Assembly: GCF_001757355.1 (NCBI RefSeq)
Contig: NZ_MINO01000016.1
Location: 19,456 to 83,455 of the forward strand
Direction: 5' to 3'
Source of the DNA: Sphingobium phenoxybenzoativorans
Lineage (GTDB): Bacteria; Pseudomonadota; Alphaproteobacteria; Sphingomonadales; Sphingomonadaceae
Length of the DNA: 64,000 bases
Shown: one piece after another, positions 25,708 through 35,250 of the stretch
Layout of the letters: the number at the start of each line of letters is the position of its first letter
Numbering within the stretch: the stretch's first letter is position 1
The notes under the pieces: model-generated
Told to the model about the DNA's origin: nothing
Seen by the model: the letters and a program-made list of their open reading frames with translations, nothing else
The model's database searches: none
Program-made: the position numbers and the translations under genes

Positions 25708-26695
25708 TTTTTGGCTCCTTCGCTTCGTTCGGGAAGTTTCGATTTTTTTCTTTTCCGTCGATGCTCCATGTGATTGCAATTTCATAAGGTCGTCTTGACG
25801 CGCCTTTATAGTGCGGTTCGATGGCGACGGAGACCTTCTGTCCTTCCCGTAAAGCCTTCGCCCATACGTCTTCCATGGAGCGATAGGCTCCTCGGTTGAA
25901 GTTGGCATCCTGGGCGAAATGGTTGAAGCTGTCGCTGGGGCCGTTGAAGCGGGCAGCAATGAAATGGCCGCCATCGTCGCTGCGACGGCGATCGGGATGT
26001 CCGGCTTGTGCTTGGTTGCGACGTGATCGCGCCGCCATCGGCCCCATCGACAACTGGCCAAAAATCTTTCTCGGCCGCACAATGGCATCGATGTGAAAAT
26101 CATAGCCATTTTTCGTCTCCTTTCTCCAGTTCGAATCGAGGATCTGGCTCTGCAAGGATGGCGGATTGGCTGGATCTGGCGGCAGCTTCCCGCCATGCGT
26201 GTCCATGTAATTTGACAGGGCAAGAAACTTGGCCCGGGCAGTGCGACCGGCATCCAGATAGGATTGATGCGGTAGTTTTATCCGCTGCCCGATCACCAGT
26301 GGTCTATTGATCGGATGCTTATTCAACCATGAAAGATCATATGCCGTCAGCCCTCTTCGTTGGCGGGCAATTCGCACCAGCGAATCCCCAGGCCGAACGA
26401 CATAGATGGAATGGTTTTTCGGATGATCCGCCCGAAGGTGGCTGCGATCTGGAACCCAGTCCTTATCTGGGCGTGCCCAATCCGACCTCGTCACTTTCCC
26501 GTCGACATTGACCTTTGCCGAGCTGCCCGCCGGAAAATATTTCCCCTGTCCGGCGAAGGTGAAGCGACCATTCTCCTCGTCATGCCAGGGATTATATTTA
26601 ACCTCTATATGGCTGGCATCGACCCTGCGACCGGTGCGCAGATAAATGCTGAACGCCGTAGGAGAAGTCCTGCGGCCCGACCCCTGATCTTGCAT
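25697..26695 (-). CDS. LysM-DNA/RNA non-specific endonuclease toxin
   Basis: A 332-residue modular effector. Residues 30-60 carry a YNPWHDEENGRFTF motif seen near the start of some phage-derived or polymorphic toxins. Residues 97-142 form a LysM peptidoglycan-binding domain (YVVRPGDSLVRIARQRRGL). Residues about 200-332 are an endonuclease NS_2 domain, with GGHFIAARF (catalytic H244), the metal-site NFNRG (N265/N267) and YRSMEDVWAKAL. There is no signal peptide, so release must be by a secretion system, lysis or a phage-like route. GGGGGA lies about 8 nt upstream of the ATG, and a LexA box lies 37 bp upstream. The immunity gene follows with overlap. Confidence 0.85.
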   Translation of the reverse strand: MQDQGSGRRTSPTAFSIYLRTGRRVDASHIEVKYNPWHDEENGRFTFAGQGKYFPAGSSAKVNVDGKVTRSDWARPDKDWVPDRSHLRADHPKNHSIYVVRPGDSLVRIARQRRGLTAYDLSWLNKHPINRPLVIGQRIKLPHQSYLDAGRTARAKFLALSNYMDTHGGKLPPDPANPPSLQSQILDSNWRKETKNGYDFHIDAIVRPRKIFGQLSMGPMAARSRRNQAQAGHPDRRRSDDGGHFIAARFNGPSDSFNHFAQDANFNRGAYRSMEDVWAKALREGQKVSVAIEPHYKGASRRPYEIAITWSIDGKEKNRNFPNEAKEPKSGR

Positions 26696-26731
26696 GATAT
26701 GTCCCCCGTAGCTGGGCTATCCTCGCAATAA

Positions 26732-26746
26732 GAACAAATCAAGAAC
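26732..26746 (-). promoter_or_regulatory. LexA (SOS) box upstream of the nuclease toxin
   Basis: GAAC-AAATCAA-GAAC on the plus strand, that is GTTC-N7-GTTC on the minus strand, the exact alphaproteobacterial LexA direct repeat. It lies 37 bp upstream of the toxin ATG (26695) and about 100 bp upstream of the divergent nucleoside hydrolase gene. The toxin promoter is the closer candidate. This predicts DNA-damage induction, as known for colicins. Confidence 0.7.
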
Positions 26747-26844
26747 AAATATATCGATATCGGATCAATCGCGCTGACTGGTCCTGTTCACACCGCCACG
26801 ACATCCTGATTGACGTCATGCTGCACATGCGAGATTGCTTGCGC

Positions 26845-27972
26845 ATGCCGCATTCTTTATCCCTCGTCCGCCTCCTTCTTCTGCTTGCCTTCCTTCTGCC
26901 GCTCCCCGCACCCGCCGCCCCGCCACCCCCGCAAAAGCGGCTCGTCATCGTCGACGATGACATGATCGGCTTCAACGGTGTGCCGCTGCTCCTGCTGCAG
27001 GCGCCCGATGTGCAGGTGCTGGGCATCACCACCACCAGCGGATCGGTATGGCGCGACACGGCGACGGCTTATGCGCTGCGCACGCTGGAGATATTGGGGC
27101 GCGCTGATGTCCCCGTCCTCCCCGGTGCGGTGCTGCCGCTGCTCAACAGCGCGGAGGCGACAAAGCGGTGGGAGGGGCTTTATGGCCGCCTCGTATTCAA
27201 GGGGCCGTGGACCGACTATTGGCCGGACGGCACCATTCAGGATCATCCCGGCGCGAACGACCCGGCCCATGTGCCGGACCTGCCGATGGGCAACCCCAAA
27301 ACCAGGCCGGGTAAGGAGATCGCCGCCGCCTTCCTCGTCCGCATGGTGCGCGAACATCCGGGGCAGATCACCCTGTTCGCCACTGGCCCCATGACCAACA
27401 TCGCGATTGCACAGAGCCTCGACCCGACCTTCGCCGCCAATGTGAAGGAGATCGTCTATATGGGCGGCAGTCTGCTTCCGCATCAGGTGCTGGACGGCCC
27501 CTCCGCAGAGCAGTTCGCCCGCGAATTCGTCAACTCCCCCCGGCGGGAGTTCAACATCCGCTGGGACCCGGAGGCCGCCAAGATCGTCGCCCACACGCCG
27601 TGGCGCAAGATGACGATGATTCCGGTCGATCCCTCCACCGGCACGCAATGGACGCGGGAATTTCTCGACAGCCTCGCGGCCGCCAATACCCCGCTCACCG
27701 GCATGATGCGGACCGCGCTCCCTCCCGGCTTTCCCATGTGGGATGAGGTCGCCGCGATGGTCTGGCTCGCGCCGGACATCGTGACGAAGGCGGAAACGCT
27801 CTACATCGATTTCGAGACCAGCCAGACGGCGTCCTATGGCGATACCCTGTCCTGGACGGAAGCGTATCGCCCGCATCTGGGCGAACGGGCGCAGCGGGTG
27901 ATCCTCTCGGTCGACCGGGCGAAGATGGAGGCGGCGATGCGCGCCCTCTACATGCGGCCGACGGATAAATAG
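26845..27972 (+). CDS. Secreted inosine/uridine-type nucleoside hydrolase
   Basis: About 375 residues from ATG 26845 (MPHSLSLV); further in-frame ATGs lie 6 and 9 codons upstream. A signal peptide (LLLLLAFLLPLPAPAA) sends it to the periplasm. The family's N-terminal metal motif appears as VIVDDDMIGFNG, variant from the usual DxDxxxDD. Later blocks are LFATGPMTNIAIA, IVYMGGS, EFNIRWDPEAAKIV and PMWDEVAAMVWLAP, typical of IUNH-like enzymes. It would release bases from nucleosides for salvage. It stands alone, divergent from the toxin gene. Confidence 0.88.
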   Translation: MPHSLSLVRLLLLLAFLLPLPAPAAPPPPQKRLVIVDDDMIGFNGVPLLLLQAPDVQVLGITTTSGSVWRDTATAYALRTLEILGRADVPVLPGAVLPLLNSAEATKRWEGLYGRLVFKGPWTDYWPDGTIQDHPGANDPAHVPDLPMGNPKTRPGKEIAAAFLVRMVREHPGQITLFATGPMTNIAIAQSLDPTFAANVKEIVYMGGSLLPHQVLDGPSAEQFAREFVNSPRREFNIRWDPEAAKIVAHTPWRKMTMIPVDPSTGTQWTREFLDSLAAANTPLTGMMRTALPPGFPMWDEVAAMVWLAPDIVTKAETLYIDFETSQTASYGDTLSWTEAYRPHLGERAQRVILSVDRAKMEAAMRALYMRPTDK

Positions 27973-28085
27973 CGGGCGATTTGCCAATGGCGCGCTTTGA
28001 CCGCAGCTTCCGGGAAGCCGCCGGACACCCTCGCCTTTAGCATCGCCTTCATTGCCGAAGGACGCTGCCGAAGGAGAAGAAGCGC

Positions 28086-28199
28086 ATGCCATATCGACCC
28101 CGCCGCCGCGATGCGGGTTTGCCGCCGCTATTGCTCATCATCCTGTGGATCAGCGTGATGCCCTTGCCCTTCATCCCGCACGGAACGCCGCTCGCATGA
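28086..28199 (+). CDS. Small 37-residue membrane protein
   Basis: ATG 28086 follows AAGGAGAAG at ideal distance. The peptide has a basic start (MPYRPRRRD) and one hydrophobic span (LLLIILWISVMPLPFI). Its TGA overlaps the ATG of the next gene as ATGA, the classic coupling signal. The strong ribosome site and precise overlap argue for a real gene. I do not recognise a family. Confidence 0.6.
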   Translation: MPYRPRRRDAGLPPLLLIILWISVMPLPFIPHGTPLA

Positions 28200-28873
28200 T
28201 CGACCTGTCCGACCTCGATCGCTACGGCGCCGCCATCCTCCCCGCGTTGCTCAGCCCGCAGCAATGCGCCGACGCCATTGCCCTGTGGGATGCCGCTCCC
28301 GCGACCTTCCGCAAGGATGTGAACATGGCCCGGCACGGCTATGGGCGCGGCCATTACCGCTATTTCGCCTATCCGCTGCCTGATCCCATCACGGACCTGC
28401 GCGAACGCCTCTACGCGGCGCTTGCGCCGGTCGCGAACCGCTGGGCGGAGGCGCTGGGCCAGCCGGATATCTATCCCGCCGCCCATGCCGATTTCCTCGC
28501 TCGCGGCCATCTCACCGGGCAGGACAAGGCGACGCCGCTGCTGCTCCGCTACGAAACCGGCGACTGGAACGCGCTGCATCAGGATGTCTATGGCTCGCAC
28601 ATCTTCCCGCTTCAGGCCGCGATCCTGCTCTCCCGCCCCGGCGAGGATTTCACCGGCGGCGAGTTCATCCTCAGCGAACAGCGCCCCCGCATGCAGTCCC
28701 GCCCCGAAGTGGTGCCGCTCACCCAGGGTGACGCCGTGGTCTTTCCGGTTCGCGAACGCCCGGTGCAAGGGACGCGCGGCATCCACCGCGTCCAGATGCG
28801 CCACGGCGTCAGCCGCCTGCGCAGCGGTACGCGCTTCACCCTCGGCATCATCTTCCACGATGCCGCGTCCTGA
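28196..28873 (+). CDS. 2OG-Fe(II) oxygenase family protein
   Basis: A 225-residue cupin-fold dioxygenase starting at ATG 28196. The iron ligands are H128-x-D130 (LHQDVYG) and the distal H197 (GIHRVQM); the 2-oxoglutarate arginine lies in GTRFTLGI. GEDFTGGEFIL and GDAVVFP are typical prolyl-4-hydroxylase-like surroundings. The family hydroxylates proteins, lipids or alkylated nucleic-acid bases, and the substrate here is unknown. Translation is coupled to the 37-residue membrane peptide upstream. A REP-like palindrome follows at 28891. Confidence 0.88.
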   Translation: MIDLSDLDRYGAAILPALLSPQQCADAIALWDAAPATFRKDVNMARHGYGRGHYRYFAYPLPDPITDLRERLYAALAPVANRWAEALGQPDIYPAAHADFLARGHLTGQDKATPLLLRYETGDWNALHQDVYGSHIFPLQAAILLSRPGEDFTGGEFILSEQRPRMQSRPEVVPLTQGDAVVFPVRERPVQGTRGIHRVQMRHGVSRLRSGTRFTLGIIFHDAAS

Positions 28874-28890
28874 TTAGCCAGATACACAGC

Positions 28891-28956
28891 GTGCTCCTGC
28901 GAAAGCAGGAGCCCAGTCCCGCCCTCTGAACTGGGCTCCTGCTTTCGCAGGAGCAC
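28891..28956. repeat. REP-like 66-bp palindrome, copy 3
   Basis: Begins GTGCTCCTGCGAAAGCAGGA and ends with the exact complement. It lies 18 bp after the stop codon of the 2OG oxygenase gene and before the methyltransferase gene, where it could stabilise the mRNA 3' end. Confidence 0.92.
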
Positions 28957-29114
28957 GCGCTCTCAAAAGGCCGATTGCACTCCCATCCTCTGCCCATTTC
29001 GACCAGCGTCGGCCCGCATCGACCGGCGTCGGCGGCGCGCCTTGAGGCATGCCCCGCCCGCGCGCATGCTCCGCGCGCAACAAGACGCTGCCACAAGCCA
29101 AGGGGAATGCCGCC

Positions 29115-29882
29115 ATGCGCCGTTCGATTCTCGCCGCCCTGATGGGCGCAACGCTCAGCCTGTCCGCCGCCAGCCTTCCGGCCTTCGCCAAGGCGCCCGA
29201 CTTCGCCGCCGCCGTCGCTGACAAGGGCCGCCCGGCCGACGCCATCGCCCTCGACGAAAGCCGCAAACCGGCCGAAATCCTCGCTTTCTTGGGTCTCAAA
29301 TCCGGCGACAAGGCAGCCGACATCATGACCGGCTCCGGCTATTGGGCGGAAATCATGGCGAACGCCGTGGGCAAGAAGGGCAAAGTCACTGCCTTTGAAC
29401 CCTCGCAATTTTACGCCAGTCCGGAGGAAATGAAGGTGTGGGACGCGCTCGGCAAGCGCCGGCCGGACATCAGCTTCGTCCGCTACCCGTTCGAGGCGTT
29501 CAGCGCGAAGCCGGACAGCTTCGACTTTACGATCATCAACCTCTCCTACCACGACCTCTACTGGGAATCGGAGAAATATAAGATACCCCGCACTGATCCG
29601 GCGGCCTTCGTAAAGACGCTCTACGCCGCGACCAAGCCCGGCGGTATCGTCGGCATCATCGACCATGCCGGCCTGCGCGGCGACACCCGAAAGACGGTGG
29701 ATACGGTGCACCGCATCGACCCCGCGCAGGTGAAGGCGGACTTCACCGCCGCCGGTTTCGTGCTGGAGGCGGAAAGCCCGATCCTCGCCAATCCGGCCGA
29801 CGATCACAGCAAGTTGGTGTTCGACCCCGCGATTCGCGGCAAGACGGACCGGTTCGTCTATCGTTTCAGGAAACCGAAGTGA
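29115..29882 (+). CDS. Exported class I SAM-dependent methyltransferase-like protein
   Basis: A 255-residue protein from ATG 29115, with a clear signal peptide (ILAALMGATLSLSAASLPAFA). The Rossmann core has ADIMTGSGYWAEIMANAVG (motif I), KVTAFEPSQFY, the FDFTIINLSYHDLYW segment and PGGIVGIIDHAG, as in class I methyltransferases. Export of a SAM-dependent enzyme is odd because SAM is cytoplasmic. This periplasmic group is nevertheless widespread in proteobacteria, and its activity is not established to my knowledge. It is monocistronic, with a palindromic repeat downstream. Confidence 0.85.
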   Translation: MRRSILAALMGATLSLSAASLPAFAKAPDFAAAVADKGRPADAIALDESRKPAEILAFLGLKSGDKAADIMTGSGYWAEIMANAVGKKGKVTAFEPSQFYASPEEMKVWDALGKRRPDISFVRYPFEAFSAKPDSFDFTIINLSYHDLYWESEKYKIPRTDPAAFVKTLYAATKPGGIVGIIDHAGLRGDTRKTVDTVHRIDPAQVKADFTAAGFVLEAESPILANPADDHSKLVFDPAIRGKTDRFVYRFRKPK

Positions 29883-29915
29883 GGTAAATTTGGCTTAGCT
29901 CCAGCGATTCCCCCA

Positions 29916-30095
29916 TCCGTTCGTCCTGAGTAGCCACTGAGCGAAGTCGAAGTGGCGTATCGAAGGATTGGGACTTGGCGCATATGCTTCGATAATGAAC
30001 AGGTGAACATGCCCCCGGCATGTTCAGGATCGTCCGGGGGACGATCCGACCTGATCATCCTTCGCCAAGCTCAGTCCCTACTCAGCACGAACGGA
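29916..30095. repeat. 180-bp MITE-like inverted repeat
   Basis: The left end TCCGTTCGTCCTGAGTAG reads back from the right end as TCCGTTCGTGCTGAGTAG, with both arms continuing through TGAGC...CGAAGGA-type sequence. A smaller hairpin (CCCCCGG...CCGGGGG-like) sits inside. It fills most of the 400-bp gap between the methyltransferase gene and ftsH. The rest of that gap (30096-30285) should hold the ftsH promoter. Confidence 0.75.
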
Positions 30096-30285
30096 GTGTG
30101 AGGGAGGGAGACTGCACATCTACGCCCCAACCCCACGCCTCATCGTGGTAAACGGCGCATTCACCATTATTCAACCACTGTCGGGCAGGATCGACTCCGA
30201 AAACCCCTGATCCTGTTGGCATTGGCCTGTTGTTATTTGGGACGGGAGCCTTATCTTGGGCGCTGAAAGCGAGCGAAAGCGATAG

Positions 30286-32232
<1,947 letters not shown>

Positions 32233-32262
32233 CCCGCAGTCTCCCGGTTATGGAATGCGAAG

Positions 32263-32289
32263 GGGCCTCTGGAAACGGAGGCCCTTTTT
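32263..32289 (+). terminator. Rho-independent terminator of ftsH
   Basis: A 7-bp stem GGGCCTC/GAGGCCC with an 8-nt loop, followed directly by TTTTT, 31 bp after the ftsH stop codon. Confidence 0.85.
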
Positions 32290-32341
32290 CGTTCGAGTCT
32301 AGGACCCAACTCCGTTCGCCCTGGGGCGCTTAAAACGCAGC

Positions 32342-32407
32342 GTGCTCCTGCGAAAGCAGGAGCCCAGGCCCACGCTCCGAACTGGGCTCCTGCTTTCGCA
32401 GGAGCAC
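32342..32407. repeat. REP-like 66-bp palindrome, copy 4
   Basis: Begins GTGCTCCTGCGAAAGCAGGA and ends with the exact complement, with the same length as copies 1-3. It sits in the gap after the ftsH terminator, before another inverted repeat at 32465. Confidence 0.92.
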
Positions 32408-32464
32408 GCCGACCCATAAAATGGGCAGTCCTAGCCTACCTCCCGCTCCGCCCCGTTCACCCTC

Positions 32465-32557
32465 TCCGTTCGTGTCGAGCGAAGTCGAGACACGGTCGCA
32501 CAGCGTTTTGCCTCAAGGTTGCGCAGAGGCTTCTCGACTACGCTCGAAGCGAACGGG
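32465..32557. repeat. Inverted repeat of the TCCGTTCGTGTCGAGCGAAG type, copy 1
   Basis: The left arm (TCCGTTCGTGTCGAGCGAAG, continuing TCGAGA) and right arm (TCTCGACTACGCTCGAAGCG) are imperfect complements around a spacer of about 40 bp. A shorter version of the same element is at 61861-61926. With REP copy 4 it fills the 32.3-32.6 kb gap. Confidence 0.8.
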
Positions 32558-32585
32558 ATGGCGGAATGCGGGCTTCGTCGGACCG

Positions 32586-33002
32586 TCACCCCTCCCGCTC
32601 CGCAAACGCCTTCCGCGCCGCCTCGATCTGCGCATGATAGGTTTCCGCCCATATCCACACGCCGCAGAACGCCGCGCCCAGCGTCCGGCCCAGCTCCGTC
32701 AGGCTATATTCCACCCGTGGCGGCACCACCGGATAGACGGTCCGCGCGACGAGGCCATCCCGCTCCATCTGCCGCACCGTCTTAGTCAGCATTTTCTGGC
32801 TGATGTCGCCGACATGCCGGCCAAGCTGGGTGAAGCGCAGCGTGCCATGATCCTCCAGCGCCTCCAGGATCAGCATCGTCCATTTGTCCGCGACCCGGCC
32901 GATAATCTCATCGACCAGCGCGCCGACGACCGGGTCGGTTTCCATGGGCGGCGGATGCGCGCGCCGCGCCTCGATCATGGGGTCCGGCTGGGCCTTCTTC
33001 AT
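32586..33002 (-). CDS. HxlR-family transcriptional regulator
   Basis: A 138-residue regulator from ATG 33002 (MKKAQPD). The HxlR winged helix is clear: DKWTMLILEALEDHGTLRFTQL, then ISQKMLTKTVRQMERDGLV and the wing VPPRVEYSLTELG. HxlR proteins respond to electrophiles or aldehydes. It is divergent from an SDR gene, with 106 bp between the starts, a common arrangement for HxlR and its target. That gap contains AAGTA at 33022-33026 and TACTT at 33044-33048, a weak candidate operator. Confidence 0.9.
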   Translation of the reverse strand: MKKAQPDPMIEARRAHPPPMETDPVVGALVDEIIGRVADKWTMLILEALEDHGTLRFTQLGRHVGDISQKMLTKTVRQMERDGLVARTVYPVVPPRVEYSLTELGRTLGAAFCGVWIWAETYHAQIEAARKAFAEREG

Positions 33003-33108
33003 CCTACAGTATCCATGTGGTAAGTATCGAACTTTCGGGTGCCTACTTTCCAAAGGAGAGTGTCATATTTATCTGGGAATCACAACAGCGATCAGAAAGG
33101 TTCGAACG

Positions 33109-33864
33109 ATGCAGATTTCCGGCAACACCATACTCATCACCGGCGGCGGCTCCGGCATTGGCCAAGCGCTGGCGGAAAAATTCCATGCCGCGGGCAATCA
33201 GGTGATCATCGCGGGCCGCAACGCCGCTAATCTGGACGCGGTGACCGCGGCCAATCCCGGCATGGCCTCCATGACCTTCGACGTGGGCGACGCCGCCTCC
33301 ATTACGGCTTTCGCCGCGCAGCTCGTCGCCGCCTATCCTGCGGTCAATGTCATCATCAACAATGCGGGCATCATGCAGATCGAGGATATATTGCAGGCGC
33401 CCGCCAACCTAGCCACTACGGAGGCGACGGTCGCGACCAACCTGCTCGGCCCGATCCGCCTGACCAGCGCCCTGCTGCCGCATCTCCTGAAGCAACCGGC
33501 CGCCACCGTGATGATGGTCACGTCCGGCCTCGCTTTCGTGCCGATGGTCGCGACGCCGACCTACAGCGCCACCAAATCGGCGATCCACGCCTATGCGATG
33601 GCCCTGCGCGAACAGTTGAAGGGAACATCGACCGAAGTGGTGGAGATCATCCCGCCCTATGTCCAGACGTCCCTGACCGGCGATCACCAGGCCAATGATC
33701 CGGCCGCCATGCCGCTCACTGACTTCATCGATGAGGTGATGGCGATCCTTGCGTCCGACGCAAAGGTCCGGGAAGTGATCGTCGAACGCTGCAAGCCGCT
33801 CCGCTTCGCCGCCCAGCAAGGGAATTTCGATCAGATATTCGCCACGCTCAACGCCCCCCGCTGA
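33109..33864 (+). CDS. Short-chain dehydrogenase/reductase (DltE-like)
   Basis: A 251-residue SDR starting at ATG 33109, with GAAAGG 9 nt upstream. The nucleotide-binding GGGSGIG is at 12-18, with AGRN following strand 2 (a preference for NADP is likely). NNAG and the YSATK catalytic pair are preceded by the serine in VTSGLAF. The overall pattern matches the DltE/YkvO-like uncharacterised oxidoreductases. It is divergent from the HxlR gene and probably repressed by it, suggesting a role in detoxifying a reactive carbonyl or quinone. Confidence 0.9.
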   Translation: MQISGNTILITGGGSGIGQALAEKFHAAGNQVIIAGRNAANLDAVTAANPGMASMTFDVGDAASITAFAAQLVAAYPAVNVIINNAGIMQIEDILQAPANLATTEATVATNLLGPIRLTSALLPHLLKQPAATVMMVTSGLAFVPMVATPTYSATKSAIHAYAMALREQLKGTSTEVVEIIPPYVQTSLTGDHQANDPAAMPLTDFIDEVMAILASDAKVREVIVERCKPLRFAAQQGNFDQIFATLNAPR

Positions 33865-34026
33865 TCCGGGGCGGCGCGCGCCGCGAATAATCTTGCCGGA
33901 ATAGTGGTTAATCGCCGTCCGTACGTTATGCTTACGTCACCGAATATATTTGGGGCGTTTCCGTCTGCGATATTCCTTTCGCAACCGCCCCGGCAGGCTT
34001 GAACCGGCATATTGAGGGGAAGCGAC

Positions 34027-35193
34027 ATGACCACCGCGCAGATTGATCGTGAAAGCAGGCAGGAACTCGAAAGCCGCGGCTATTCCCGGCGGCAGATAGG
34101 GCGCATCGCCGCGCTTCTGGGCGCGGGCGCGGTCATGACGCAGGTGGCCCGCCCCGCCTTCGCCCAGCAGTCGGCAAAGGCGATGGTCGGTGCGGTGCGC
34201 ATCGGCTCCAACGAATGCTGGACCGGCCCTTTCCCCGCTGGCGTGGAGGCGGCCGCGAAGATCGCCGCCGTCGGCAACTGGTATGAGCCGGACGACGAAC
34301 ATGCCAAGCTGACCGCCGCCGTCGCGCAGGTGGAGGGCGTTCCGGCCGAATGCGTCATGGCCTGGCCGGGGTCGAGCGATCCGCTCAACCGCTCCGTCAT
34401 CACCTTCTGCTCGCCGGAGCGCGGCCTGGTGACCGCCAACCCGACCTATGAACAAAGCTGGGCCACCGCCGCATGGCTGGGGGTAAAGCCCGATCGCGTG
34501 CCGCTGACCAAGGATTACCGCCACGATGTGAAGGCGATGCTGGCCGCCAATCCGAAGGCGGGCCTCTATTATATCTGCTCGCCCAACAACCCGACCGGCA
34601 CGCTGACGCCGATCGAGGACATCGAATGGCTGATCGCCAACAAGCCCGCGGACTCGGTCGTCCTCGTCGACGAAGCCTATATCCACTTCGCCGGCACGCC
34701 CAGCGCCGCAAAGCTGGCGGGCACCCGCAACGACGTGATCGTCATGCGGACCTTCTCCAAACTGTTCGGCATGGCGGGCATGCGCCTTGGCCTCACCATC
34801 GCGCACCCCGATCTCTACAAGAAGATGATGCGCTATGACGGGCAGCAGGTCAGCTTCATGCTGCCGATGACAGCGGTCGCCTGCGGCACCGCCAGCCTGG
34901 TCCTCGCCGACCAGATCGCCGCCCGCCGCGACCAGATGAACGCCGTGCGCGAGGAAACCTTCGCCCACCTGAAAAAACGGAAAATCCCCTACATCCCCTC
35001 GCACGCGAACATGTTCATGGTCGATTGGGGCAAGGGCAAGAACCCGAAGGACATGCAGGCCAAATTCGGCGCGGAAGGCATCCAGATCGGCCGCTCCTGG
35101 GACGCCTATCCCACGATGAGCCGCGTCACCGTGGGATCTGCGGAGGACATGCAGAAGTTCCGGGTGGCGCTGGACAAGATTTTGATGGGGTGA
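34027..35193 (+). CDS. Tat-exported PLP-dependent aminotransferase (HisC-like)
   Basis: A 388-residue protein from ATG 34027. The N-terminus has a twin-arginine signal (SRRQIGRIAALLGAGAVM, cleavage near AFA-QQ). The fold type I aminotransferase core follows: SNECWTGPFP, CSPNNPTGTL, VLVDEAYIHFAG, the PLP lysine in RTFSKLFGMAGMRLG, and a C-terminal arginine in SRVTVG. It resembles histidinol-phosphate aminotransferase, but an exported PLP enzyme is unlikely to serve histidine synthesis. Tat export fits folding with the cofactor before secretion. Its periplasmic substrate is unknown. A hairpin at 35206-35231 follows the stop. Confidence 0.88.
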   Translation: MTTAQIDRESRQELESRGYSRRQIGRIAALLGAGAVMTQVARPAFAQQSAKAMVGAVRIGSNECWTGPFPAGVEAAAKIAAVGNWYEPDDEHAKLTAAVAQVEGVPAECVMAWPGSSDPLNRSVITFCSPERGLVTANPTYEQSWATAAWLGVKPDRVPLTKDYRHDVKAMLAANPKAGLYYICSPNNPTGTLTPIEDIEWLIANKPADSVVLVDEAYIHFAGTPSAAKLAGTRNDVIVMRTFSKLFGMAGMRLGLTIAHPDLYKKMMRYDGQQVSFMLPMTAVACGTASLVLADQIAARRDQMNAVREETFAHLKKRKIPYIPSHANMFMVDWGKGKNPKDMQAKFGAEGIQIGRSWDAYPTMSRVTVGSAEDMQKFRVALDKILMG

Positions 35194-35205
35194 GGACAGA
35201 AGCGC

Positions 35206-35231
35206 GCAGCCCCGCTATAGAACGGGGCTGC
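35206..35231. terminator. Hairpin between convergent genes
   Basis: A 9-bp perfect GC stem (GCAGCCCCG/CGGGGCTGC) with an 8-nt loop, between the convergent aminotransferase gene and DUF3857 gene. It lacks a clear U tract, so it may act as a bidirectional mRNA end rather than an intrinsic terminator. Confidence 0.5.
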
Positions 35232-35250
35232 GTTCAACAGCGCTATGGGA

